A stretch of DNA of 64,000 nt from Candidatus Odyssella sp. (GCA_020718185.1 DYSP01000003.1:33231-97230); one strand, 5' to 3'. Shown: positions 1 through 8,507, counted from the first letter of the stretch. Numbers and translations: made by a program. Notes: a model not told the origin generated them from the letters alone.

Positions 1-33
1 TCGCGGATTAAAAATCAGTTTTTGGGGTTAACA

Positions 34-942
34 ATGGTTGATGCAATTATTTTAACAGGGCCTACGGCAAGCGGTAAGTCAAAAGCCGCTCTTGAACTAG
101 CTTCTAAAATTAAGGGAGAAATTATTAATGCCGATAGCATGCAATTGTATCGCCATCTTCCTATTTTGACAGCATGCCCTAGTGAAGCAGATAAAACAAA
201 GATTCAACATCATTTATACGAGGTGCTTGGCGATAACGATTTGGGGTCAGCTGGATGGTGGTATCATGAGGTGTGTGATCTAATTAAGCAAATCCGTAGC
301 CAAAATCGGATGCCAATTTTGGTGGGTGGAACAGGCCTATATCTTTATACGTTGGCGCATGGGCTTTCTGAAATTCCAGGTGTCCCAGATGCTGTTCGTC
401 AACAGGCAAGAGAGTTTGCAAAAAAAGAAAATTTTCATAGTATTGTTGCTCAATATGACCCAATTGCTGCGCAAAAATTGCATCCCAGCGATACACAGCG
501 TTTGACACGTGCGTTAGAAGTTCGTTTGGCAACGGGTAGTTCTATCTACGAATGGCAGGCTAAAACGTTAAAAAAATCTAGTTTTTCTTTGGCAAAATTT
601 GCTTTGCTGCCAGATCGTCAGCATATTTATGAAATAATTAACCGTCGATTTGATCATATGATAGCGCAAGGAGCTGTTGATGAAGTACGTCAAATGATGC
701 AGCTGTCTTTACGTGCAGATAGTCCGCTTTTTCGTGCAGTTGGAGTTCCGGAATTAATGGCGTTGATCAATGGGGAGTTTTCACAAGAAGAAGCTATTGA
801 ACGCGCTAAACAAAGCACGCGTAATTATGCAAAAAGACAATATACTTGGATCCGAGGTCAAGCAACTGACTATACTGTTTTTTCTGAATGGTCAAAAGAA
901 AGTGTGAAAGCGATTGTTAATGCCTCTAAATTTAACAAGTGA
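34..942 (+). CDS. miaA: tRNA dimethylallyltransferase MiaA
   Basis: Transfers a dimethylallyl group from DMAPP to N6 of A37 in tRNAs reading UNN codons; cytoplasmic. The P-loop GPTASGKS lies near residue 9, followed by the DSMQLYR segment typical of the family and a conserved GGTGLY motif. About 302 residues, the usual length. I chose the ATG at 34 because it gives the normal N-terminus directly before the P-loop and has GGGG about 7 bases upstream; an in-frame TTG at 22 is also possible. It stands alone ahead of the tol operon, with 134 bases between them. Family assignment is secure from the motifs. Confidence 0.96.
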   Translation: MVDAIILTGPTASGKSKAALELASKIKGEIINADSMQLYRHLPILTACPSEADKTKIQHHLYEVLGDNDLGSAGWWYHEVCDLIKQIRSQNRMPILVGGTGLYLYTLAHGLSEIPGVPDAVRQQAREFAKKENFHSIVAQYDPIAAQKLHPSDTQRLTRALEVRLATGSSIYEWQAKTLKKSSFSLAKFALLPDRQHIYEIINRRFDHMIAQGAVDEVRQMMQLSLRADSPLFRAVGVPELMALINGEFSQEEAIERAKQSTRNYAKRQYTWIRGQATDYTVFSEWSKESVKAIVNASKFNK

Positions 943-1050
943 TTATATACTCAAGCAGATTTGATTTTTTAATTTTTCAATAGTTTAAAAAGATTTTGTG
1001 TTGATTTTCCTTGATCTTAATGACAGGATCCTTTAATCGAAGAATAAGAA

Positions 1051-1056
1051 TATAAT
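1051..1056 (+). promoter_or_regulatory. possible -10 box of the tol operon promoter
   Basis: A perfect TATAAT hexamer lies 20 bases upstream of the tolQ start. No good TTGACA-like -35 box sits at 16-18 bases, so this is a weak call made in an AT-rich background where such hexamers occur by chance. Confidence 0.3.
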
Positions 1057-1076
1057 CTTCACACGGAATACGCATT

Positions 1077-1826
1077 ATGGATCAAACAGCCTTGCAGACT
1101 GTTAATAGTTTACCACTTGCCGCTGCGCCCGAAGCAATCGCGCCAAATTTGTCGATGATGGAGCTTTTTTGGAACGCTGACCCAGTAATCAAACTTATTA
1201 TGTTGGTGCTGATTTTAGCGTCTTTTTGGTGTTGGACAATTATTTTTCAAAAATATATGCGGTTGCGCAGTTTAAATACATCTGCTGATCAATTTGAAGA
1301 AGCATTTTGGTCAGGTGGTGCGTTGGATGATCTTTATGATCGAATTAATAATCGTCCACAAGATCCTATCAGTGCTTTATTTTGTGCAGCGATGCGTGAA
1401 TGGCGCCGCTCAGTTTCAAAGGGATTGGCGAGAGGATCTGAAACACGAGGGACACTTCATCAACGTATTGACCGAGTTATGCAGTTAACTATTGGTCGAG
1501 AGATGGATCATGTCGAACGTCATATGGGCTTTTTAGCATCTACTGGTTCAACAGCTACTTTTATTGGATTGTTTGGTACGGTATTAGGGATTATGAATAG
1601 TTTTCAATCCATTGCTATGCAGCAAAATACAAACTTGGCGGTTGTGGCTCCCGGTATTGCTGAGGCGCTATTTGCAACAGCGATCGGATTGGTTACAGCG
1701 ATTCCTGCTATGGTTGCTTATAATAAATTGTTTAGTGATATTAATCGGTATGGCAATCGTTTGGATAACTTTGCTAGTGAATTCAGTGGTATAATTTCTC
1801 GCCAATTAGAAGAAGAGGCAAGTTAA
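1077..1826 (+). CDS. tolQ: TolQ, proton-channel subunit of the Tol system
   Basis: Inner-membrane MotA/TolQ/ExbB-type protein that, with TolR, uses the proton gradient to energise TolA during outer-membrane constriction at division. The 249 residues show a first membrane segment at about residues 36-56 and two further segments in the C-terminal half, with the conserved ATFIGLFGTVLGIM and the APGIAEALFATAIGL stretches that mark the family. Next to it, tolR starts 1 base after the stop, so the two are surely co-transcribed. Distinguished from ExbB by the tolR-tolA-tolB context. Confidence 0.95.
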   Translation: MDQTALQTVNSLPLAAAPEAIAPNLSMMELFWNADPVIKLIMLVLILASFWCWTIIFQKYMRLRSLNTSADQFEEAFWSGGALDDLYDRINNRPQDPISALFCAAMREWRRSVSKGLARGSETRGTLHQRIDRVMQLTIGREMDHVERHMGFLASTGSTATFIGLFGTVLGIMNSFQSIAMQQNTNLAVVAPGIAEALFATAIGLVTAIPAMVAYNKLFSDINRYGNRLDNFASEFSGIISRQLEEEAS

Positions 1827-1827
1827 T

Positions 1828-2448
1828 ATGGCTGGAAGCTTAAAAAGCAATAGTCGGTTTCAGCGTCATCGTCGTAGTGGTGGGGCAGCATTCAGCGATA
1901 TTAACGTAACACCTCTGGTGGATGTGATGTTAGTATTACTGATTGTTTTTATGGTTACAGCGCCAATGTTGACTGTTGGTATTCATGTCGACTTACCTAA
2001 AACTCAAGCAGCAAAATTAAATGATCAGGTAGAACCAATTGTTATTTCTGTAGATGCAGCTGGTAAGGCATATCTTCAAGAAATGGAACTTGAAGGTGAC
2101 GCGCTGATTGCCAGATTAAAAGCGATTACGGATAGCAATCCAGATGCACGCATTTATGTACGGGGAGATAAAAGCTTGGCCTATGGTCGGGTAATGGAAA
2201 TTATGGGTGAAGTTGCTGCGTCAGGATTTTCAAAAGTTTCGTTGATTGCAGAAATGCCGATGGGTAGCTCATCTAAAGTAGCACCTAAAGCTTTGCCTAT
2301 GCCCGTACAAAAGCCAATAGTCGTATCTAAACCTCAAAAACCGGTAGTCACACAACCAAAACCAACCCCGAAAGCGATTCACCCTAAAGCACCGGTAGTA
2401 GGTGGTAAAGCAACGCCTGTTAAACCTGCGGCTAAAAAAGGACAATAA
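1828..2448 (+). CDS. tolR: TolR with a long Pro/Lys-rich C-terminal tail
   Basis: ExbD/TolR family protein: a short cytoplasmic N-terminus, one membrane helix at about residues 31-48 preceded by DINVTPLVDVMLVLLIVF with the essential aspartate, then a periplasmic domain. Canonical TolR ends near residue 145; here about 60 more residues follow, made almost wholly of Pro, Lys, Val, Ala and Thr in repeated KP steps. The tail could reach peptidoglycan or bind TolA/TolB; this is inference. It sits between tolQ (1-base gap) and tolA (5-base gap). Confidence 0.94.
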   Translation: MAGSLKSNSRFQRHRRSGGAAFSDINVTPLVDVMLVLLIVFMVTAPMLTVGIHVDLPKTQAAKLNDQVEPIVISVDAAGKAYLQEMELEGDALIARLKAITDSNPDARIYVRGDKSLAYGRVMEIMGEVAASGFSKVSLIAEMPMGSSSKVAPKALPMPVQKPIVVSKPQKPVVTQPKPTPKAIHPKAPVVGGKATPVKPAAKKGQ

Positions 2449-2453
2449 CAAGA

Positions 2454-3404
2454 ATGAAGCGGCCGGCAATCTTTTCTATTCTATTGCACGTGGCAATTTT
2501 TATCTTGTTAACTGTTGGATTTTATAATCCTTTCAAGCGCCCATTGGCCGAACAAAAACCATTAATGATTGAATTTGTTAATATTTCTGATGTGAGTCAA
2601 GCACCTATTTTAGCCCCGCAAGATGTTCAAGAGCCAGATTTAGAACCTGCTGAAGAAATAGTTGCTGAAGAACCTCAAGAAGAGCCTAAGCCTGAACCCG
2701 TCGCACAGTCAGAGCCACCACCAGCACCACAATCAGAAAGCAGTCCAACACCTGAGCGGGAAATAGAAAAACCCGAACCTATTGCTGAACCTATTCCTGA
2801 TCCAAAACCAAAAATTGAGGAAAAAAAGGAAGAAAAAAAACCTGAGCCACCTAAAGACAAGCCGATTGAGAAAAAAGTAGAAAAAAAAGAACCTGTTAAA
2901 GAAAAAGTTGAACTTAACCTTGAAAAGAAAAAACCAACACCTAAAGTTGATAAGAAAGATGATAAGAAAAAACTCGATAACCTAGTCAATAATATTTTAG
3001 ACGAAGCCATTAAAGAAGATAAAAAAGCACCCGCGACATCAAAGAAAAAAGGTGGTAAGGTAAAAGGAGCGCCAGCTGATAAAGTAGGTGATGTTGTGAC
3101 TGGTACTGAAATTGATGCGATTCGTCGACAAATTGCACGTTGTTGGATTGTGCCTAATGGAGCGCGTGATGTTCAAGATCTTATTGTTGATGTGGAAATG
3201 AAAATTGCTAAAGATGGAACTGTGACTGAGGCAAAAGTCACGGATAGAGCCAGGATGGCACGCGATCAACGATTTAGAGCTGCAGCCGATAGTGCTCAGC
3301 GTGCCGTTCTTGACCCACGATGCAATCCATTACCTTTAAATCCTGAAAAGTATGAAGAATGGAAAGATCTGGAAATGAGTTTTAACCCAAAAGATATGTA
3401 CTAA
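2454..3404 (+). CDS. tolA: TolA-like energy transducer, TonB/TolA C-terminal domain
   Basis: 316-residue protein with one N-terminal membrane anchor (about residues 5-22), a long Pro/Glu/Lys-rich linker (about 45-190, with KK/EK runs likely to be helical or extended in the periplasm) and a C-terminal TolA/TonB-type domain beginning at the EIDAIRRQIARCW segment. It links the TolQR motor to outer-membrane partners. Position between tolR and tolB supports TolA over TonB. The linker is low-complexity, which produces long spurious antisense frames. The usual alanine-rich TolA helix is replaced by a Pro/Glu/Lys-rich one. Confidence 0.93.
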   Translation: MKRPAIFSILLHVAIFILLTVGFYNPFKRPLAEQKPLMIEFVNISDVSQAPILAPQDVQEPDLEPAEEIVAEEPQEEPKPEPVAQSEPPPAPQSESSPTPEREIEKPEPIAEPIPDPKPKIEEKKEEKKPEPPKDKPIEKKVEKKEPVKEKVELNLEKKKPTPKVDKKDDKKKLDNLVNNILDEAIKEDKKAPATSKKKGGKVKGAPADKVGDVVTGTEIDAIRRQIARCWIVPNGARDVQDLIVDVEMKIAKDGTVTEAKVTDRARMARDQRFRAAADSAQRAVLDPRCNPLPLNPEKYEEWKDLEMSFNPKDMY

Positions 3405-3412
3405 TAGGTGAG

Positions 3413-4753
3413 ATGATGAGATTTTTTAAAGTTTTGTTTGCAGTCATATGTTTCACTGGCTTTGTGAACTCATCAGCTATGGCATTGAAGATTGAAATTA
3501 CACAAGGTCAAGTAAAAGCAACGCCGATTGCGATTACACCTTTTTTTGCTTCCGCAGGAAGTAAAAGAGGTGAAGAGCTTGCCCAAATTATTACCTATGA
3601 TTTAAAATCAAGTGGATTGTTTGAGCCACTTAATCCTGCGGCATTTGTCCAAAATGCAGCTTCTTTACAACAATTGCCTCGTTTTGCTGATTGGCGTATT
3701 TTAAATGCGCAATGCTTACTTTGCGGTACAGTCGAGGAATCTGGCGGTCAAATCAAGGTACAATTCCGACTTTTTGATGTTTTCAAGGGTGAGCAACTTC
3801 TCGGACTTGAACTTAGTGTTGATAAGGCAAAATGGCGCCGACTAGCACACATGGTAGCGGATGAAGTTTACCAACGTATTACCGGCGAAGAAGGTTATTT
3901 TAATACAAAACTTGCGTTTATTGACGAAAGTGGTCCTAAGGGGAAAAAACGGATCCGTCGTCTTTTGATGATGGATTATGATGGTGCGGTAGACAGCATT
4001 CAAGAGCTAACAAAGGGTGAATCAATGGTTTTAACGCCTAGATTTGCACCAAATAATCGTAAAATTGCCTATTTATCTTACGAAAAAGGTGCGCCACAAG
4101 TATACGTTCATGATCTTGATAGCAAATCTTCAAAGCTTTTGCATAAATTTGAAGGTTATAATATGAGCTTTGCACCACGTTATTCTCCCGATTCAAATTG
4201 CATTGTGATGAGTTTACAAAAAGGGGGCAGTTCAGCTATTTATGTGATGGATTTACAAAGCAAGAAACTGACAAATCTTACTGCGCATGATGCTGCTACA
4301 GCTGCGACTTCTCACCATATTGATACATCTCCTTGTTTTGCACCAACCGGTGACAAAATTGTCTTTACATCGGATAGAGGGGGAACGGAAAATCTTTATG
4401 TTATGGATAAGAATGGTGGAAACCCCCACAGAATTAGTTTTGGTCAAGGTAAATATTCACAGCCTGTGTGGTCGCCACGCGGAGATTTAATTGCGTTTAC
4501 TAAATCTTTGGGAGGTGTGTTTTACATCGGTGTTATGCGTCCAGATGGTTCTGACGAACGGACAGTTGCCTCTGGCTATATGGTAGAGGCACCTACTTGG
4601 TCGCCAAATGGTCGCGTGTTAATGTATGCGAAGGAAGAACGAAAAGGTCGTGCTCAATTATATGCCATCGACCTTACAGGACGTTATGAGCAAAAAATCA
4701 AAACACCTCGTGAAGCATCGGATGGTGCGTGGTCACAATTATTAAATAGCTAG
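3413..4753 (+). CDS. tolB: Tol-Pal system protein TolB
   Basis: Periplasmic beta-propeller protein that shuttles between TolA and Pal. A signal peptide (about residues 1-25, ending SAMA) precedes an N-terminal domain and then WD40-like/PD40 repeats such as RFAPNNRKIAYLSY, CFAPTGDKIVFTSDR and WSPRGDLIAFTK. Length 446 is normal. Two ATGs (3413 and 3416) are possible; the AGG-containing ribosome site favours the second. It is the last gene of the tol cluster here: pal and cpoB do not follow, which is unusual; instead a palindromic repeat begins 43 bases downstream. Confidence 0.96.
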   Translation: MMRFFKVLFAVICFTGFVNSSAMALKIEITQGQVKATPIAITPFFASAGSKRGEELAQIITYDLKSSGLFEPLNPAAFVQNAASLQQLPRFADWRILNAQCLLCGTVEESGGQIKVQFRLFDVFKGEQLLGLELSVDKAKWRRLAHMVADEVYQRITGEEGYFNTKLAFIDESGPKGKKRIRRLLMMDYDGAVDSIQELTKGESMVLTPRFAPNNRKIAYLSYEKGAPQVYVHDLDSKSSKLLHKFEGYNMSFAPRYSPDSNCIVMSLQKGGSSAIYVMDLQSKKLTNLTAHDAATAATSHHIDTSPCFAPTGDKIVFTSDRGGTENLYVMDKNGGNPHRISFGQGKYSQPVWSPRGDLIAFTKSLGGVFYIGVMRPDGSDERTVASGYMVEAPTWSPNGRVLMYAKEERKGRAQLYAIDLTGRYEQKIKTPREASDGAWSQLLNS

Positions 4754-4796
4754 TCTAATTTAACGTGAATTCGACGTAAGAGGTCATGAAAGATCA

Positions 4797-4911
4797 GAAA
4801 ATCCGCGTCATCGCGAACGAAACAAAGTGCACTGTGGCGATCCAGACTGTTAATACATGGATCACCACATCTCCTTCGCTAAAGCTTCGGAGCCTCGTGA
4901 TGACGGATTTC
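4797..4911. repeat. palindromic intergenic repeat (GCGTCATCGCGA...TGATGACGG type)
   Basis: About 115 bases with two nested inverted repeats. The outer arms, AAATCCGCGTCATCGCGA at 4798 and CGTGATGACGGATTTC at 4896, are complementary except for a 2-base bulge. The inner arms, CTGTGGCGATCCAG at 4832 and CATGGATCACCAC at 4856, pair around a short loop. This is the general form of CGTCATTGCGAG...CAATGACG palindromes known from several intracellular bacteria. It follows tolB and could also act as a transcription terminator. An apparent small frame across it is a by-product of the repeat. Confidence 0.75.
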
Positions 4912-5025
4912 TTCGTTTTTATACATTTTCTGCAATTCTTATATCGAACTCAGGTTATATTAAGAGTCTTTTAAATATTTTAAGGCATACTATTAAAATA
5001 TAAGGGTTATGAACGAGGTAGTCGA

Positions 5026-5193
5026 ATGGTAGTACAATTATTGGCGTTTTTATCTGTGGTAAATGCTACTGATTGTTTAACATCACCTTCGTCAGGTGTT
5101 ACTGCTGAGCAATGTCGTGTTCAAAAAGAGAATTTTGAAAAAAAATTAAATGAACCAAATCCTCAAACATCAACAACAAGTAAGACTAAATAG
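5026..5193 (+). CDS. possible 55-residue exported peptide, unknown
   Basis: A short frame beginning MVVQLLAFLSVVNA, which looks like the hydrophobic part of a signal peptide, followed by a small polar chain with two cysteines (DCLTSPSSGV and EQCRVQ) and a Thr/Ser/Lys-rich end. A GAGG ribosome site lies 8 bases before the ATG. It is not a recognisable family. It ends 4 bases from the convergent fliX stop. The support is only the ribosome site, the hydrophobic start and the free space around it. Confidence 0.4.
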   Translation: MVVQLLAFLSVVNATDCLTSPSSGVTAEQCRVQKENFEKKLNEPNPQTSTTSKTK

Positions 5194-5197
5194 ACAA

Positions 5198-5623
5198 TTA
5201 AAATCCTAGTTTAGCAAGTTCTACAGCCACCCGGGTTTCAATTTCTTGAAGAATATCTTGCAGCTTGACGTCGGTAACGTATTGTCTTTTGTTTGCAAGA
5301 ATTTGTTCTAACGTTAACAAATCTTGTTGTGAAATATGACCAGTTAAAAGAGCAACTTTAACTGTATCTAACTTATCCAAAAGCTTATGTCCATAATTAA
5401 CATTTTCACATTTTTGTTGTGAACGTGACATGTCAAGAAGAGCAGTGTCAAGCGCTGTGACAGCAAATGTTTGCAAGGCAGATGAGTCATCGATGGTATT
5501 ATTGCTTAAAAGCGCGGATTCATCCTTAAAACGTGATTTACCTAAACGCTGAAGCTCTTTCGATGTCTTAAGCTTATTCACAGTTGCCTGTGATGTATTA
5601 ATAGGTTTGGAGATAAAATCCAT
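5198..5623 (-). CDS. fliX: FliX-like flagellar assembly regulator
   Basis: 141 residues. The C-terminal half matches the FliX pattern known from Caulobacter and other alphaproteobacteria: a GHKLLDKLDTVKVALLTGHI segment, a helix of leucines, then LQDILQEIETRVAVELAKLGF, the typical conserved end. The N-terminal part is polar and poorly conserved, as in the family. FliX couples basal-body assembly to FlbD-dependent transcription. No flagellar gene is near it in this window, so it may be part of a dispersed flagellar set or a relic. I rely on pattern memory, not a profile score. Confidence 0.75.
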   Translation of the reverse strand: MDFISKPINTSQATVNKLKTSKELQRLGKSRFKDESALLSNNTIDDSSALQTFAVTALDTALLDMSRSQQKCENVNYGHKLLDKLDTVKVALLTGHISQQDLLTLEQILANKRQYVTDVKLQDILQEIETRVAVELAKLGF

Positions 5624-5771
5624 ACGATTCTTTTTGTAATATTATTTCCATAATTTAAGTCTCCCATCTCTTTAGAAAAAAGACAATGGGTATTAATAAT
5701 ATTTAATATGTGTATATTTATTAAAATTTTATATAATATTAAGTTGATTATCAGCAATAAAGGAGAATGTT

Positions 5772-6089
5772 ATGCGCGTATCATTGCTAACTTTAATAAT
5801 TATATCAGCGGCTAGCGTGCAAATAAGTTTTGCTACTGAACATTTAGATAGCAAAAAAGAAAATGAAGATTTTCTACCTTCTATTTTCAGACAAGAAGAA
5901 AAATATCCTGATTTGTATAAAACACTATCAGATGAGAAACAGGCAAATTTAAATCCACCCATACATACCAATCAATCTTTGGGTAAATCTTTTTCAGAGA
6001 AATTCCAACAAGTAACCCAATATATGTATGATCTATGGCAGGATCCTTTGGGGTTTGGAGATTTGCTTAAAGATATTGATTTAAGTTAA
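5772..6089 (+). CDS. small exported protein, unknown function
   Basis: 105 residues with a clear signal peptide (MRVSLLTLIIISAASVQISFA, about residues 1-21) followed by an acidic, polar mature chain with no cysteines and no family I know. A strong AGGAG ribosome site sits 6 bases before the ATG, which is good evidence that it is expressed. It is convergent with the photolyase gene, 9 bases apart, and divergent from fliX. It belongs to the run of unknown exported proteins between 5 and 10 kb. Confidence 0.75.
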   Translation: MRVSLLTLIIISAASVQISFATEHLDSKKENEDFLPSIFRQEEKYPDLYKTLSDEKQANLNPPIHTNQSLGKSFSEKFQQVTQYMYDLWQDPLGFGDLLKDIDLS

Positions 6090-6098
6090 AAATACTTT

Positions 6099-7529
6099 TT
6101 ACTCTTCAATATTATTATCTTCTTTTAAATGTTTAAACACATTCAGAGCACGCAGTCGTGCTTTATTGTGATCAATAACTGGATTTGGATAAGTTACACC
6201 TAGGTGAATGTTTGCAGCTTTAAGGTAGGCTGTAGACGCGATCCACGGTTGATGAATAACATTTGAGGGGAGATTATTTAGTTCAGGCACCCATCGACGC
6301 ACGTAATCACCAGACTTATCAAATTTTTCACCCTGTAAAATAGGATTAAAGACACGAAAATAAGGAGCAGCATCGGCGCCGCACCCAGAAACCCATTGCC
6401 AACTAGCACTATTACTGGCGATATCAGCATCGACAAGAGTATCCCAAAACCAAGCAGCCCCTTGTTGCCAAGGTAACAATAGATCTTTTACTAAAAAAGA
6501 AGCCACAATCATTCGTACCCGATTATGCATCCAACCCGTATGCCACAATTGACGCATTCCTGCATCAACGATGGGGTAGCCGGTTAACCCTTTTGTCCAT
6601 AAATCAAAAAGAACTGTATCAGATAACCAAGGAAAGTTTTTAAATTTATCTTTTAAAGGCTGAGTTGGAAGTTGAGGAAAATGAAAAAGCAAATGATACG
6701 AAAATTCGCGCCAACCAATTTCTGATAAAAATGTTTGTGCACCCATTCCAGGGATTTCTTGCAATCGACGTATTGTTTGATAATAAATAACGCGTGGGCT
6801 GATTTCTCCCCAGGCAAGATGTGGAGATAAACGAGATGTTACATCAACATTAGGATGATTGCGATCTTCATGATAATTTGTGATGTTTTCATCTAGAAAT
6901 TGATCTAGCCGCTTCAAAGCAGTAGCTTCTCCCGGCTGCCACATTTCTTTGAGACCACCGGCCCAATCAGGTTTAGCCGGTAACAATCCTAACTCATCAA
7001 TGCTTGAGCCTGCAAGCGGAAAACCTTTTAAAGTCGTCGGGATCGTTTGAGGAAAAGGTGGTTTTTGCGTTAAACAATATTTCCAAAAAGGAGTAAAAAT
7101 TTGGTAAGGTTGATCTTTTTTAGTTTTAATTGTCCAGGGTTCGAATAGTAAATGACTATTAAAAGAATCACATATCACCCCTGCAGATGATAAAGTGGCT
7201 TTAATATCAGCATCAATTGTCATACTGGGTTGATCATATCGACGATTCCACACAACTCTATCCGCATTGGTGGTTGCAGTCAGTTGTTGAAGGACCGTTT
7301 TTGCTTCACCTTGTTTGACAATAAGACCAAGTCCTTGTAAAGAAAACGCGTCTTTAAGTGCGATTAAACTATGATGAAGCCACCACCGGGAAGCAGCGCC
7401 AATGGATGAAGGCTGTTCTAAAATATAAAGAGGAATAATGGGTTGATTAAGAGCAGCCGCTGCAATGAGGGCAGGATTATCATGTAATCGTAAATCTTGA
7501 CGTAACCAAAGAATAACGGGTTTTTTCAT
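6099..7529 (-). CDS. phrB: deoxyribodipyrimidine photo-lyase
   Basis: Flavoprotein of the cryptochrome/photolyase family that reverses UV cyclobutane dimers with blue light. 476 residues: the N-terminal antenna domain starts VILWLRQDLRLHDNPAL, and the C-terminal FAD domain has TSRLSPHLAWGEISPR, the GWREFSYHLLFHFP motif, the GYPIVDAGMRQLWHTGWMHNRVRM block and WFWDTLVDADIASNSASWQWVSG, including the conserved tryptophans. This set indicates a class I CPD photolyase. All key blocks are intact. A light-repair enzyme hints that the organism meets daylight at some life stage. Confidence 0.95.
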   Translation of the reverse strand: MKKPVILWLRQDLRLHDNPALIAAAALNQPIIPLYILEQPSSIGAASRWWLHHSLIALKDAFSLQGLGLIVKQGEAKTVLQQLTATTNADRVVWNRRYDQPSMTIDADIKATLSSAGVICDSFNSHLLFEPWTIKTKKDQPYQIFTPFWKYCLTQKPPFPQTIPTTLKGFPLAGSSIDELGLLPAKPDWAGGLKEMWQPGEATALKRLDQFLDENITNYHEDRNHPNVDVTSRLSPHLAWGEISPRVIYYQTIRRLQEIPGMGAQTFLSEIGWREFSYHLLFHFPQLPTQPLKDKFKNFPWLSDTVLFDLWTKGLTGYPIVDAGMRQLWHTGWMHNRVRMIVASFLVKDLLLPWQQGAAWFWDTLVDADIASNSASWQWVSGCGADAAPYFRVFNPILQGEKFDKSGDYVRRWVPELNNLPSNVIHQPWIASTAYLKAANIHLGVTYPNPVIDHNKARLRALNVFKHLKEDNNIEE

Positions 7530-7613
7530 TGAATGGTCTTTCTAATTTCATTTATACGAAAATAAAACCACAAAGATTTACTGCGTATCGTATATTATTT
7601 GCTTAAACTCACT

Positions 7614-8333
7614 TCACTTAATTTCGATTAAAGACTTTTCTACATCAATTAAGATTTCTAAATATGCTTTTTCTCTTTTTTTCCAGAATTCTGAAAGCAT
7701 TGTATAATCAATTTTTATCTCGTTTTTATTTGTAACGGTATTGAGATTTACATCAGTCACTAAGCTGTTTTTGGTAAATATTCCTTCCATTGGCAACTTA
7801 TTTTCCCCTAACTGTAAATATATATTTTGGGGATTATCTTCTTTTTTATAAAGAGGGTAACGAATTTGCTTTGGAAAAACTAAGTGGAAAGAACTTTTAT
7901 AGACAGAAGGATCAATGCTTCCCGTATATAATGCTCTAGCATATATATTTATTTTACTGCCCAGGATTTCTGTTTTTGGATAGTCTGCCCCTACACACAA
8001 ATTATAAGGAAGATAGTTAGAGAGAATAGTAACTTGTATAGTAAATATTTGTGCTTCAAATGAGGTATTAAACGGATCAAAAATATAAGGAACGCGTTCT
8101 TTTGCTGGAAGATAAGGAAGCATTTTTACCTCTTTTGCATTAATATATATTCTTTCATAAGTTAAGATTTTATTTTCTCGTTTTTCCTCAGTCCATGTAA
8201 AGACTTGAAAACTTTGGAGGGATTCTTTAGGTTCCAAAGTCTGACGTGCAGATTCTTCCGCATGGCTTTGATGCCACAAACGGGTTACTTGTTCTTGACA
8301 AATTTCGTAAGTGCTTGGATCATCGACGTCCAT
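7614..8333 (-). CDS. unknown protein, probably exported; N-terminus in question
   Basis: 239 residues from the first ATG in this frame (8333). No family recognised; it is polar, beta-rich looking, with Tyr/Lys/Asn-rich segments. The bases upstream encode a classic signal-peptide core (LIVCFFFLLGRGISFA) in the same frame, but no start codon is available there. An ATG at 8398 begins MNINFF in another frame, and one extra T in the T8 run at 8380-8387 (minus strand) would join it to that core. So the gene is either frameshifted by one base, slippage-dependent, or a shortened form starting at 8333. It lies 84 bases upstream of phrB on the same strand. Confidence 0.6.
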   Translation of the reverse strand: MDVDDPSTYEICQEQVTRLWHQSHAEESARQTLEPKESLQSFQVFTWTEEKRENKILTYERIYINAKEVKMLPYLPAKERVPYIFDPFNTSFEAQIFTIQVTILSNYLPYNLCVGADYPKTEILGSKINIYARALYTGSIDPSVYKSSFHLVFPKQIRYPLYKKEDNPQNIYLQLGENKLPMEGIFTKNSLVTDVNLNTVTNKNEIKIDYTMLSEFWKKREKAYLEILIDVEKSLIEIK

Positions 8334-8507
8334 GGCAAAGGATATTCCCCGTCCAAGTAAAAAAAAGAAACAAACAATTAAAAAAAATTGATATTCATTA
8401 TTATTTCTTATTATGAAAAATTGCCTAAATTATGCCGATAATATGAAGTAACTTTGAGAACTTCTTAACATTATTCAGATAATCTAAGATAAGTAAACGA
8501 TCAACTG

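Noticed and set aside
2675..3010. 111-codon antisense frame rich in Ser/Phe/Gly opposite tolA
   Set aside because: It is the mirror of the Pro/Glu/Lys-rich TolA linker; low-complexity codons produce open antisense frames.
4786..4974. 62-codon frame after tolB
   Set aside because: It runs through the palindromic repeat and has no ribosome site or protein-like features.
5729..5971. 80-codon minus-strand frame opposite the 5772 gene
   Set aside because: It lies opposite a gene with a strong ribosome site and signal peptide, and has no ribosome site of its own.
7130..7160. GGTTCGAAT, resembling a tRNA T-arm
   Set aside because: It lies inside the photolyase gene and no cloverleaf can be formed around it.
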